This document shows, piece by piece, positions 1 to 11,800 of a DNA stretch of 64,000 nucleotides (position 1 is its first letter; each line of letters opens with the position of its first letter). The position numbers were made by a program, and so were the translations under genes. Source of the DNA: Charina bottae (lineage: Eukaryota > Chordata > Lepidosauria > Squamata > Charinaidae); the NCBI GenBank assembly GCA_023362775.1, contig JALMGJ010000006.1, positions 3,012,001 to 3,076,000 on the forward strand, in the 5' to 3' direction. Below the pieces are notes generated by a model. The model was not told the DNA's origin. It saw only the letters and a program-made list of their open reading frames with translations, and did no database searches.

Positions 1-351
1 AGGAAAATTCTGAGAGTGCCTTGGACTGCAAGAAGATCAAACCAGTCCATACTCCAGGAAATAAAGCCAGACTGCTCACTTGAGGGAATGATATAAAAGG
101 CAAAACTGAAGTACTTTGGCCACATAATGAGAAGACAGGATACGCTGCAGAAGAGGCTGATGCTAGGGAAAGTGGAAGGCCAAAGGAAGAGGGGCCGACC
201 AAGGGCAAGATGGATGGACGATATTCTGGAGGTGACGGACTCAACCGTGGGGGAGCTGGGGGTGGCAACGGCCGACAGGAAGCTCTGGCGTGGGCTGGTC
301 CATGAAGTCACGAAGAGTCGGAAGCGACTGAACGAATAAACAACAACAAGG
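1..351 (+). mobile_element. BovB 3' end, truncated by the window edge
   Basis: Open frame at 127-339 encodes the BovB C terminus from MRRQDTLQKRLMLG to [10 protein letters not shown], followed by AATAAACAACAACAAGG. A stop sits in frame upstream of 127, so the ORF is broken. Confidence 0.9.
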
Positions 352-439
352 TGATTGGAGTGGTTCTGCTGGCATTCTTGGTGGATTTCATTGGGATGTG
401 GATGTTTTGCTCTATTGTCATTTTGAATGGTAGCACTAT

Positions 440-1110
440 AAACCAAGATTATGGCAACGAGCTTGATTGATGACTGGCAAATAGAGGGAGAAAAAGTGGA
501 GGCAGTGACAGACTTTGTATTTCTAGGCGCCAAGTTTACTGCAGATGCTGACTGCAGCCAGGAAATCAGAAGACGTCTACTTCTTGGGAGGAGAGCAATG
601 GCAAATGTTGATAAAATAGTTAAGAGCAGAGACATCACACTGACAACAAAGGTCCGCATAGTTAAAGCAATGGTATTCCCTGTAGTAACATATGGCTGCG
701 AGAGCTGGACCATAAGGAAGGCTGAGCAAAGGAAGATAGATGCTTTTGAACTATGGTGTTGGAGGAAAATTCTGAGAGTGCCTTGGACTGCAAGAAGATC
801 AAACCAGTCCATACTCCAGGAAATAAAGCCAGACTGCTCACTTGAGGGAAAGATATTAAAGGCAAAACTGAAGTACTTTGGCCACATAATGAGAAGACAG
901 GATACCCTGGAGAAGAGGCTGATGCTAGGGAGTGGAAGGCCAAAGGAAGAGGGGCCGACCAAGGGCAAGATGGATGGATGGTATTCTGGAGGTGACGGAC
1001 TCGACCTTGGGGGAGCTGGGGGTGGCGACGGCCGACAGGAAGCTCTGGCGTGGGCTGGTCCATGTAGTCACGAAGAGTCGGAAGTGACTGAACGAATAAA
1101 AAACAACAAA
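440..1110 (+). mobile_element. second BovB 3' end, 5'-truncated and frameshifted
   Basis: Encodes [19 protein letters not shown] through [15 protein letters not shown] as in the intact copy. The frame shifts near 930, where bases are missing relative to the other copies, and the C terminus is scrambled. It is in the same orientation as the copy at 1-351, with about 90 bp of unrelated DNA between. Confidence 0.9.
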
Positions 1111-1132
1111 CCATATTGTGCAAACCCTTTGA

Positions 1133-1550
1133 CTATGTACCATTAAGTCATTGTTGACTCTTAGCAACGACATAGATTTTCTCCAGAATCTGTCCCCAAC
1201 CTGGTCCTTCAGGTCTTCTATTGGTGCACCCATCACCACGGAGTCCGTCCCCCTTGCTGCTGGTCATCCTCTTCTTCTCTTTCCTTCCACCTTTCCCAGC
1301 ATTGTGGATTTTTCAAAGGAACTTGGACTTCACATTGATTGATTACGTGCCATAAAGTCACTGTCCACTCTCAGAAACCACGTACAGTAGATAGGCCTTC
1401 TCCAGTCCCTAATCTGGTCTTTCATGTCTCCCAACGGTGCCTCCATCTGTAACTGAGTCCCTCCCCCTTGCTGCTGGCGGTCCTCTTCTTCTCTTTCCTT
1501 CCACCTTTCCCAGCATCAGAGCCTTCTCCAGAGAGCTGGGTCTTCACGTA
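1133..1550. repeat. two diverged direct copies of a roughly 206-bp repeat
   Basis: 1133-1342 and 1345-1550 share CCCCTTGCTGCTGG and CTTTCCTTCCACCTTTCCCA plus flanking similarity. It is probably a LINE 3' fragment duplicated in tandem. Family not identified. Confidence 0.6.
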
Positions 1551-1831
1551 ATAAAATACCATGCAGGTATCTTTCTAAGCAGCTGTTTCCCCCTCTAATG
1601 AACGTGACCCATTTTGACAGAAGAGTATCAAATTTATTGCAATTTTCTCCTGGGGACGTGAGCAAGATGCAAAACGTTGAAATCCCTCCCCCCTGGAAAG
1701 GAATGCTGTGTTGCTGAGACAAGGGAAGTAACTCTTGTGTTGGTGCTGCACGCACCGAGAGAAAGTCATTTGTACCCCATCCGGGCTGTCTTCCCTGTAA
1801 GCTATTATCCATCCTGTTTGGAATGTCCAGT

Positions 1832-1966
1832 GCAGTTTCTCAACCTTGGCAACTTCAAGCTGTGTGGACTTCAACTCCCAGAATTCCCCAGCCAGCACGG
1901 CTGGCTGGGGAATTCTGGAAATTGAAGTCCACACAGCTTAAAGTTGCCGAGGTTGAGAAACACTGC
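1832..1966. mobile_element. palindromic hAT MITE
   Basis: Near-perfect inverted repeat: the left arm has TTTCTCAACCTTGGCAACTT and AACTCCCAGAATTCCCCAGC; the right arm is its complement ending GAGAAACACTG. At least ten related copies occur in the window. Confidence 0.85.
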
Positions 1967-1998
1967 TCTAGTGGGCTACAAACTGGAGCAGGATGCAG

Positions 1999-2110
1999 GG
2001 TTTGTCTTCAGTTTATGTTGTTGTTGTTCAGTTAAGTCGTGTCCGACTCTTCATGACCCCATGGACCATAGCACGCCAGGCCTTCCTGTCCTCCACTGTC
2101 TTCGGGAGTT
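1999..2110 (-). mobile_element. older BovB 3' end, left part of an interrupted copy
   Basis: BovB-like TGTTGTTCAG..GTCGTGTCCGACTC and following sequence, diverged. It continues at 2590 after an insertion. Confidence 0.7.
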
Positions 2111-2590
2111 TACTCAAGTTTTATTTATTTATTTATTTATTTGTTCAATTTATCCCCCGCCCATCTCCCATACAAGGGACTCTGGGCGGGTTACAACAAG
2201 TAAAAAATTTAAAACTATACAAAATTTCTAAAAAACACAACCAATATAAAATAAATAAAATCCAAGATGGATTGGGAACCGTAGAATAGATCATGGTGCT
2301 ACGGGGCTAGCCAACCCCAGGAGGCACTACCACCTCCGTTGTCCCAGGCCAGGTGGCAGAGCCAGGTCTTAAGGGCCTTCCGAAAGGCCAGTGAAGGGGC
2401 CAGTCTCACCTCCGGGGCCAAGATGTTCCATAAGGCGGGCGCTATCGCAGAGAAGGTACGCCTCCTGGACCCCGCTAGATGGAATTCTCTTGTTGAGGGG
2501 GTCCGAAGCATGCCCTCTCTGCATGCACGGGTGGGGCGGGCCGATGTTATCGGGACGAGACAGTCCCTCAGGTACCCTGGCCCTATGTCA
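2111..2590 (-). mobile_element. CR1/L2-type LINE 3' end inserted into old BovB
   Basis: Minus-strand frame encodes TREFHLAGSRRRTFSAIAPA and LWNILAPEVRLAPSLAFRKA, the C-terminal end of a CR1/L2-clade ORF2. It is followed by the GCCCAGAGTCCC..GGGAGATGGGCGGG 3' end and a TAAA-type tail. Confidence 0.8.
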
Positions 2591-2855
2591 TGTTCATGTC
2601 AAGTTCATGTTCATTACATCGGTGATGCTATCTAACCATCTCATCCTCTGCCGTCCCCTTCTCCTTTTGCCTTCAGTCTTTCCCAGGGTCTTTTCCAGGG
2701 AGTCCTCTCTTCGCATTAGGTGGCCAAAGTATTTGAGCTTCAGCTTCAGCATCTGTCCTTCCAATGAGCAGTCAGGGTTGATTTCCTTTAGGATTGACTG
2801 ATTTGACCTCCTTGCAGTCCAAGGGACTCTTAGGAGTCTTCTTCAGTTTATAGAT
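2590..2855 (-). mobile_element. older BovB 3' end, right part
   Basis: Resumes BovB 3' ORF sequence (TTGCAGTCCAAGGGACTC, GGTGGCCAAAGTATTTGAG), diverged from the young copies. Confidence 0.7.
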
Positions 2856-3389
2856 AGGGCAAAAAATCAGGAGTCTGGCAGCACCTTATCCAATTAACAC
2901 ATTATTAAAAGGTATAAGCTTAGCAGACACCTGTTTTTTTTTGCCACAGTAGACTAACATGGCTCTCCTCCTCCAACTTAATGATATGGAGAATCGTTGC
3001 TTTCAAGGCAAGTTGAAGGTCAGAAGTTGGTTTGACACGCGAGGCTTAAGGCACGTTGGCCTTGTTTTGCTGTTGGATCAGCTTGTTGTAGGAACCCAGC
3101 CATGTGGCTTAGGAACCGTGGCTGATCGATGGGCACACCCGGCCCGTTTAATTAACTTGGCAACCGTGGCTTAACGTGGTGTGTGCACTCGGTCCTAGAA
3201 TTGTGGGAAGAGAGACCTCCAAACCAAAGTTCAGGGTGGGGATTTTTTGGGGGGAGCCTAGCTGCTGCTTGCGTACGGATTTACTTCCATTGCCACCTCA
3301 GATGCAAGAGCTTTTGGGTTGCAGACGTCTAACTGAGAAAGCGGGGAGGAAACGTAATTCTTTGCGCTCTTCCTATAACCTTATTTACA
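2856..3389. other. unassigned intergenic sequence
   Basis: Includes a short fragment ending CAGTAGACTAACATGGCTCTC, a string common in reptile dispersed repeats. No coding sequence is seen. Confidence 0.4.
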
Positions 3390-3810
3390 GTATTTATTTA
3401 ACAAATTTATAAGGCCACCCAACTCACACACGGTGACTCCAGGCGGCTTACAGAATTATAAACTATAAAAAACACAATAGACACCCCCCCCGGCGGCAGC
3501 AAGCCCATTCATACCAGCCACTTGATCAGCTCCGAAGCAGTTTGGGGTCCCCAGGCCTGTTGACAGAACCACGTCTTCAGGGCCTTCCGGAAAAGGAGCA
3601 AGGGGGGGCAATCTTACATCTGGGGGGATGACGTTCCACAGGGAGGGAGCCACCACGGAGAAGGCCCTTGCAACATACCCTGCCTCCCCGCTCTGGTGGG
3701 CCGGGTGGATGTACCACAGACCAACCAGAATTCCAGCAGGAGATGTGGACTTTGAGGGAAGGGGTGGTGGTGGCATCACATGCCACATCCCGACATCATC
3801 ATGCAAATGA
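3390..3810 (-). mobile_element. CR1/L2-type LINE 3' end
   Basis: Minus-strand frame encodes RAFSVVAPSLWNVIPPDVRL, followed by a degenerate 3' tail. Broken by frameshifts. Confidence 0.7.
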
Positions 3811-4560
3811 CATAAATTACGTCACAGTGCTAAATTAACCTACTTTTAGAGTCTGCCAAGCACACAACTGGCCCCTTTGTCTGGCAAGTCCACCACCACC
3901 TCCCAAGGCCCCGTTCCATTGTTGAATGGAACGTTACCCTGAAGCAGCTTCTCCTGACGTCCACCTGACATCTAGTTCCGGGTCCTTTAACTCCCGTGCT
4001 TCTTGTCCTAAGCACAATTGCTGGGTTTCTACAACCACCCAATCCTAAACAAAAGAAACCAAGCTACTGGACATCCCATAGCTTCAGTTACAGGAGGGGA
4101 GATTGAGTTAAACACATGGAGAAGGATCTTCACGACAGTAAGAGCAATTTGCCAATGAAAGTGGTTGTCTTGATCGCCCAGAGCTCTCCCTCCTTGGAGA
4201 TCTTCAAGCAGAACTGGGTGAGGAAATTTAGGATCTTCTTGACCAAGCAGGGGGCCAGACTAGCTGGACGCCAAGGCTGCTTCCTCTCGGACGGGTGGGC
4301 TACAGTGCTCAGAAGCACATGCCCTCCTCCTCCTGCACCGGAGGCCTGTCTACAAGGACTATGGTGTCAAGCTCCTTGGCCATGGTGGCTCAGAATTCTG
4401 GGAGTTCCAATCCCATCGCTGGCTCGGGTCTTTCGAAACTCTCTTTAACATCGGGTCTCTTCCCTCTTCACACTGTAGTCCGCCGATAGCTTCGCAAGAA
4501 GTCAACACAAAGACTTTGAAACGCTTGGTTTCAGTTTTCAACCCTTGCCTCATCATTTCT
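3811..4560. other. intergenic, nothing recognised
   Basis: No open frame with protein similarity and no clear repeat boundary seen. Confidence 0.4.
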
Positions 4561-4564
4561 ACCC

Positions 4565-4745
4565 TGGCATGAGACAGCCGCTGTGGTGCAGCACGGAAGG
4601 TGTCCGGCTAAGACGAGGGAGACCTGGGTCCAAGTCTGTCCTCAGCCACTGGATGACTTTGGGACCGTCCCTCGCTCTGCCTCGCCTGCCTCACCTCTCT
4701 TGGCAGGAAGCTGGGATCCACATCAGGAAAATAAAAATAAAATAA
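4565..4745 (+). mobile_element. tRNA-derived SINE, diverged
   Basis: CCGCTGTGGTGCAGC A-box-like start, GACCTGGGTCCAAGTC B-box-like segment and the GGATGACTTTGGGACCGTC block of the reptile tRNA-SINE, ending in ATAAAAATAAAATAAA. Confidence 0.65.
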
Positions 4746-4749
4746 ACAC

Positions 4750-5783
4750 ACCCGAATTCTGTTGTTTGTTTATTTTGTACAAACACCGCACGAAACATCA
4801 GAAGGTGGGCTTTCTTAACGAAGGGGTACATCGAAACGTGAGGCAGGCACGCTGCCCAGCAGTCAAACAGCTCTCACCAGTGCATCTACAACACCGGATC
4901 CAACCACTGATGTTTAGGTGGTTCTTAACAGACACAACTTAACGTTGAAGGCAAGGCCTCCCCAACCTTCCTATGTGTCTCCGGGGGGAAGGCAATTCTT
5001 GGGATTTCAAAGTACAAAACTGGGGAGGAACGTGAATCGTCTCCCCAGAGGAGAGACTGCATACCGTCACATGGAATTCTGTGTGGTCTTTTTTTTTTTT
5101 TTGCATGTAGAAATAAGAAGCGAGACAAGCGTTTCATTATCATCCCGGTCCCCCCAAGGTGGTGCAAATGGACCAGGTTTTGGCTCAACGTGAGTCCCGG
5201 GTGGTCATCGCAAAGTTTTCCGTTCGATGTACATCACAGGGCTGTCTGGCCCCAGTGGAATGCCAGGGACTGATGCTGGTGCTGAAAAGGTCTGGTCAGG
5301 TCCCCACAGCCCTCCCCCCTAATCCCACAGACTCCAGACTTCTTTGCAGAGGGGCAGGAGGAAGTACGCAAAACCACAACCAAGTGCACCTCCGTAGCAA
5401 GGATGGAAGAAAGGTGCCACGTGGGAAGTTGTCGTTGCCCACCTTGTTGCAGAACAGATGCAGCTCAGCTCAAACGGGGGGTCTCTCGGCGTTCTGGTGC
5501 TTGTTGGTGCAGTGCAGGGGTTCCAGAAATGCTCACCCGTCCCTGCCCACCTCCAAAGGAGCAGAAGTATTTTCCAGTGTCTGCAAGGCAGGCACCTTCT
5601 TCCGTGTGATCCTGGCACTGCCCATGCTTCTGTCTATGAATGTGGGTGGAAGGCAGGTCTTACCATGGCAGCTTGGCTAGACGATAAGTAATAGTTTCTC
5701 CCTGGGCATCTCTCTGACTCTATGGGAAAAGTTCTGCTGATCATCCTCTGTCTTGTCCTGACGCTGTCTAAAGGCCCGGGTCT
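4750..5783 (-). other. ZC3HC1: probable ZC3HC1 3' UTR
   Basis: About 1 kb of sequence without recognisable repeats follows the stop. It ends near a minus-strand AATAAA (4769-4774) that is followed by a GT/T-rich stretch, as expected for a cleavage site. Inferred, with no transcript evidence. Confidence 0.6.
4769..4774 (-). terminator. candidate ZC3HC1 poly(A) signal
   Basis: AATAAA on the minus strand about 1 kb past the ZC3HC1 stop, with a GGGTGTGTTT downstream element. Confidence 0.55.
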
Positions 5784-5852
5784 TCAGGAGGAACAAGCTG
5801 CTTCCCACTGCCGGAAAATCTGGAACACTTTGCGGGATTTCGTCGAGAGATT
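5784..5852 (-). CDS. ZC3HC1: ZC3HC1 terminal coding exon 10
   Basis: Acceptor CTGCAG, then 22 codons and TGA. The product contains [13 protein letters not shown], matching the human C terminus (KSRKVFRIFRQWE). It is too short for ordinary ORF detection and was found by protein similarity. Confidence 0.94.
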   Translation of the reverse strand, partial: NLSTKSRKVFQIFRQWEAACSS

Positions 5853-8800
5853 CTGCAGTGGGGAGGAGAGGGAGAGATGCCAATAACAGAGAGAGCATTT
5901 AGGTGGAGTGACACACTTGTAAAAGGAAGGCTAATGTGATTTTAGACTGTGTTCACAGAAGCGTAATTTACGAGTCTTGCAAGGATCCATTTTATGTACT
6001 TCATCCCTCTCCTATCATCTTTTAAGGCCCCAATCTCCTCAACGCTGGCTTACAAAATAAAAACGAGACAAAGCAGAGGAATCTTTGGTCCCTCCGGCTT
6101 AGTCTGGTCGATACTGACAGGCTGTGAAACCTTCGCACCCAGAGAGGTAACCGGCTGCTGCTCTGGATTCACACTAAACAGTTTTCTACGAAACCAGATT
6201 CCAGGAAAATTTGAAAACTTCCTCAGATATGGTATTAAAAGCTAGGAGGAAGCATCTTAAGAAGACCTTTAAAGAGGTCATGCCTGTCTCCTAGAAGAAG
6301 ATTTTCTACCAGTCATCTAATATCTAATAAAAAATTGCATTTTTTAGACTTTTATTGTATCGTTTTTAACTTTGATTGTTGTAACCCGCCCAGAGTCCCT
6401 TGTATGGGAGATGGGCGGGGAATAAATTGGATAAATAAATAAATAAAATCTCCTGCTGTGTTAGACTTCACGCAGAGGACGGTATCCAGTACTAGATGCT
6501 AACACTTCTGAAGGAAATAAATCAACTGGAGCAGTTTCAGATGAAGGCTGTAAAAAGGTTTGGAAAAATTATGGCAATCAAGCGCCAGAAGAATGAAACA
6601 CTCTATGTCTGAGTGCACACATTATGCTAAACTGGAGAGCCAGTTTGCTCTAGTGGTTAAGGCAACGGGCTAGAAACCAGGAGCCTGAGAGTTCTAGTCC
6701 CGCCTTAGGTGTGAAAGCCGGCTGGGTGACCTTGGGCCAGTCCCTTTCTCTCAGCCCTAGGAAGGAGCCAATGGCAAAGCAGGAGACTGAGAGTTCTAGT
6801 CCCGCCTTAGACGTGAAAGCCGGCCGGGTGACCTTGGGCCAGTCACTCTCTCTCAGCCCTAGGAAGGAGCCAATGGCAAACCAGGAGACTGAGAGTTCTA
6901 GTCCCGCCTTAGGCAGGAAAGCCGGCCGGGTGACCTTGGGCCAGTCACTCTCTCAAAGCCCTAGGAAGGAGCCAATGGCAAACCAGGAGACTGAGAGTTC
7001 CAGTCCCACCTTAGGCATGAAAGCCGGCCGGGTGACCTTGGGCCAGTCACTCTCTCTCAGCCCTAGGAAGGAGCCAATGGCAAAGCAGGAGACTGAGAGT
7101 TCTAGTCCCGCCTTAGGCATGAAAGCCGGCCGGGTGACCTTGGGCCAGTCACTCTCTCTCAGCCCTAGGAAGGAGCCAATGGCAAACCAGGAGACTGAGA
7201 GTTCTAGTCCCGCCTTAGGCATGAAAGCCGGCTGGGTGACCCTGGGCCAGTCCCTGTCTCTCAGCCCTAGGAAGGAGCCAATGGCAAAGCAGGAGACTGA
7301 GAGGTCTAGTCCCGCCTTAGGCATGAAAGCCGGCCGGGTGACCTTGGACCAGTCACTCTCTCTTAGCCCTAGGAAAGAGCCAATGGCAAACCAGGAGACT
7401 GAGAGTTCTAGTCCCGCCTTAGGCAGGAAAGCTGGCTGGGTGACCTTGGGCCAGTCCCTCTCTCTCAGCCCTAGGAAGGAGCCAATGGCAAACCAGGAGA
7501 CTGAGAGTTCTAGTCCCGCCTGAGGCATGAAAGCTGGCTGGGTGACCTTGGGCCAGTCACTCTCTCTCAGCCCGACTCACCTCACAGGGTTGTTGTTGTG
7601 GGGAAAATAGGAGGAGGAAGGAGTATTAGGTATGTTCGCCGCCTTGAGTTATTTATAAAAATAATAAAGGCGGGATAGAAAATAAATAAACAAAGAAACA
7701 AACCAAGTTTACTAAACTATAGTTTGTTAAGCCAAGTAGACCTGGCTGGAGTTACCCATCCTGCTACTGCTAACCAGAAGTGGGCAACCTCCAGCCTCCA
7801 ACTTCCAATCCAATTCTGTGAGCTACATCGGGAGAGAGCAGCATCTAGCCAACCTTGTCTGGACATAGAAACTAAACTGGACTAGGGTTGGGGCTATTGA
7901 CACTGTTAGGTGGTTTACAATTTTGTGCGTGTGTGTGTGTGTCCGTCCGTCCGTCCATCCATCCATCCTAGAGGTGTGGGCTAGACTGGAAAATTGAAAA
8001 ACATCACAGGTAGAGGCAATGATACACCCCCCTGTGCCTTGTCAAGAACAGGACATGGTTGTGTCCTTGGAGTCACCGAGAACTGAGGGGTGTTTACTCA
8101 CTTACTCTCTGGAAGCACAATAAGGAAGGAAGGAAGGAACCTCCTTCTTGCCTATGCTGTTCACCAGTGTTCCTCAACCTCAGCAGCTTTAAGCATGCTG
8201 TGTGTGGAATTCTGGGAGTTGAAGTCCACGCTCTTAAAGCTGTCAAGGTTGAGAAACATTGCTGTAGACCAACTAGCTGACCACTGGTGCTCTGTCAGCC
8301 CTTCCAGGTAGACCAGACAGGAAACACGACTAGAGGAGCTAATTCTACTTTATTGTAAGGCTGCATTAACAGCATCTTGTAAGTCTGAAAGTGCAAACCT
8401 CCCTCCCTCCCTCCCTGTTTATCGCTTGAGTGGTCAGGGCGGGTCTTTCTCTTTAGACCGCCACCCTCTCCCGGACTCCCTTTCCTTTCATCTGGCCGTT
8501 CCCTAGGCAGCATCTCTCCCCCCCCCGTTCTCCAGGGTCGCCCTCACATTCCGTCACACGCTCAGGCTCACCTGGGACTCCAGACGGGCTGGCCTTTCCG
8601 CATGCCTGGAAGCCTGGAGAACCTTCAGGACCACCTGCCAGCCAAGGTCTGCCTTCCCCTCCAGGCAGTCCCTGCCGGCCCCCAGGGCCACTGCCTCCTT
8701 CACCTCATTCACCCAAGGGCACCAGTCACGGTGCTGGGCCAGGGGGTCAAAAAAGGCCCGGGCAGATGAATCCTGTCAGGAGAGAAAAAGAGCCTGTGTC

Positions 8801-11800
8801 CACACAACAAAATTAACCTGGCTAATGAATTAACTCACCTTTACCTGAGCCAGGTAGATTCAGATATCCCATCAAAGCACCAAAAGTGACCTTTAACATG
8901 GACCACTAGGCTTTGCACTGACCTGACCAAGCCTTTGATTTAAGATGTACTGGAGGAAAATGGAACAGAAGATGAATGAGAATGTGTCTATCCAGCCTTC
9001 CCCAAATTGGCATCCAAACTTGTTGAACTGGGACTTTGACTCCCAATTGGCCGGGAATTCTGAGGGTGAAGTCCAAGCCTGTCTAGAGGCATCTGATGGG
9101 AAAGCCCTGATTGAGCTACTGGCCAGTTGGAGCCATTTGGGTGAGAGAGAAAACAGTCTCTCTCTGTTCATCTGGATTTCTGCCACATACAAAAAAAAAA
9201 AAAAAAAAGCAAAATTAAGAATATTGTTTTTATTGTATTTTAATCTTATTTATTCCAGTTTTATTGTAAACCGCCCAGAGTCACTCTTTGAGGGAGATGG
9301 GCAGTGACGAAATTTGAAATATAAGTAAATAAAATAAATGAAATGAAATGAAATGAAATGAAATGAAATGCAAAAGTTCTGTCCAGCACAAAAAACTCTG
9401 TAACCCTTATCAAGATCAACTTGGCTGTCAACACGTTTCAAGAGAGTCTATTTGCCTCCTTTTTAATGCCAATTTATTTTTTATTTCCCTTTTGGCAATG
9501 TTGCTGGGGAACTTGAAACTCTGTTGTATTTTTGTTACGCCCTTTAAAAATTCAGCATTTCAGGAAAGCCTGCAATAATACTGGCCTGAAAGTTTGTTTT
9601 CCTCTATGTACCAGCAAGGAAGATGACCCCAATGGAAAACAAATTATAGGTACAGGCAAAAATCCTGTGCAGGGCCCACTTTGTCAATTTTGGATTGCCA
9701 ATTTCAGTGAAATCCAGGTCCCAATAAATATATTTATGTGACACTCTTCTGTCTATGTATCTAACTTTAAGATGTGTAGACTTCAACTCCCAGAATTCCC
9801 CAGCCAGCAATGCTGGCTGGGGAATTCTGGGAATTGAAGTCCACACATCTTAAAGTTGCTGAGGTTGAGAAACACTGATCTATACCTTCTAGAGCCACAA
9901 CCCCCCTCAAAAATGGGTGGAATCAGGACAAAAAAAAAAGGTATATTAATTGAATTAATTACCAAGGATTAAAATTACCTGTCGGTAATACATTTGCTGC
10001 ATTTATAAACCTAATTAAGCTGTCATCTCCATATTCACCATTCTCTCATCTCCTCAAACCAGCTCTTAGACACAGAAGCATACAGCCACGTACACACACC
10101 TTTTCTTCTTTTCAGCAGAAACAAGAAAACAGGGAAGGTTGGGGGGAAGGAAGAAGGGGGAACTGAAGACGAGGTGAAGGGAAGTGGCATCTACCGGGGG
10201 GAAAAAAGGAGAGAAAGGGTTAAATTCACCAGGGAAGCAGCCCTCCTATTTTCGCCTTCAGCACATTTCCTTGCACTAAAAAATATCTTTTCCGATGACT
10301 CCTTCCTTACCCAAATCTTGAGTATTTACTTGGTTAGAGAAAAGGGCTGGAGAAGTATATTCATATATGGGGCAGGAGGCAAGGGGTTTTCCTCCTCTGC
10401 AAGACTGCAGGTAGACTGCGCAGATGTCTTCTGCTCTCCTGCCTGCCTCCAGGTCTTGACAACTCCTTGACTACTAAGCTGCTGTTTAAATATGAAGCTC
10501 TCTCAAGTGCAAGGGTGCTAGAACGGCCTTGCAACTTGGCCGTCAGGTTTGCTTGCAACAACTGCATCAGCTATTTACATACTGTATATACATACATACA
10601 TACATACATACATACATACATACATACATACATGGGGTGTGGTGGCTCAGCGGTTAAGACGCCAGGCTTGTCGATCGGAAGATTGGAAGATCGGAGGTTC
10701 GAGACCCGAGCGCCGCGTGACAGAACGAGCTCCTGCACTCGCCCCAGCTCTTGCCAACCTAGCAGTTCGAAAGCATGCAAATGCAAGTAGATTAATAGGT
10801 ACCACTTTGGTGGGATGGTAACAGCGTTCCGTGTGGGTCATGCCGGCCACATGACCGCAGAAGCGTCTTCGGACAACGCTGGCTCTCCGGCTAACAAACG
10901 GAGATGAGCACCGGCCCCTAGAGTCGGACACGACTGTGCACGGGAAACTTTACCTTTACATATATACATATCACATGGTTTCCTTTTGAGATAAGCCACA
11001 TTATGCAGAGCGTGGAAAACGAGTAAGGAATAATAAGCAAAAGAAACCAAGGTGTGAGACAGGAAGAAAAGGCGATACAACTCAATCCAATTCACACGAA
11101 CACCATTCATCATACCTTTCCATGCCTTTCTATGCTCTCTCTGTGGAGTCCTTGGTGCTGTCTGAGCCTTGTTGTTTTCTTGCAGACGTTTCATTGCCAG
11201 ACTAGGCAACATCTTCAGTGTGAAAAAATGCTTTCTCTTTTTGAGGATCTCATCAATGCCATCCAACTGAGACTTTCCCAGTCTTGTCCTCTCCATCCAT
11301 TCACTCCTCCTTTGTGTATTTGTTCTACAACTCAATCCTCATGAATTCTCTTTATGTAACCAAGCCACATGAACATATATCAGCAGCTAGAGGGAGGGAG
11401 GGAGGGAGGGAAGGAAGGAAGGGAGGAAGGAAGGAAGGGAGGAAGGAAGGAAGGAGCAGAGGAGTAGACATGCTAGTAGAATATGCCACATTGGGACACT
11501 GGCAACAGCAGTGACGGGAGGGAGGGAGGGAGGGAGGGAAGGGGCTGGAAAGATGGGGGTGAGGGGACTGGGAGTTGCTGAGTGGAGGTAGTAACGAGGG
11601 AGCCTTGCCTTACTCACCCTGTAAAATCACTCAGGGATGCCTCCAAATTTTGTGGCATCTAAAGTATGGAACCACCAAAGCATTCCAGGTCTCATTTCTA
11701 CTGAACCATGGCTGATTCAATTTGGTCCAACATCGTGAGGGTTTGTTCTGGGCTGGTAACAAAACACGTACAGTACATCTCTATTCTTGACCTGACCTCT

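Noticed and set aside
6711..7523. 270-aa repetitive open frame (and 191 aa on the other strand)
   Set aside because: It is a 102-bp SINE-derived tandem repeat that stays open because the unit length is divisible by three; SINE head and tail flank it.
6640..7690. CRISPR-like array (regular repeats)
   Set aside because: Units are contiguous with no unique spacers, in vertebrate DNA.
10630..10960. tRNA gene (A and B boxes present)
   Set aside because: No cloverleaf; it continues into a SINE body with a BovB-like 3' end and has sister copies.
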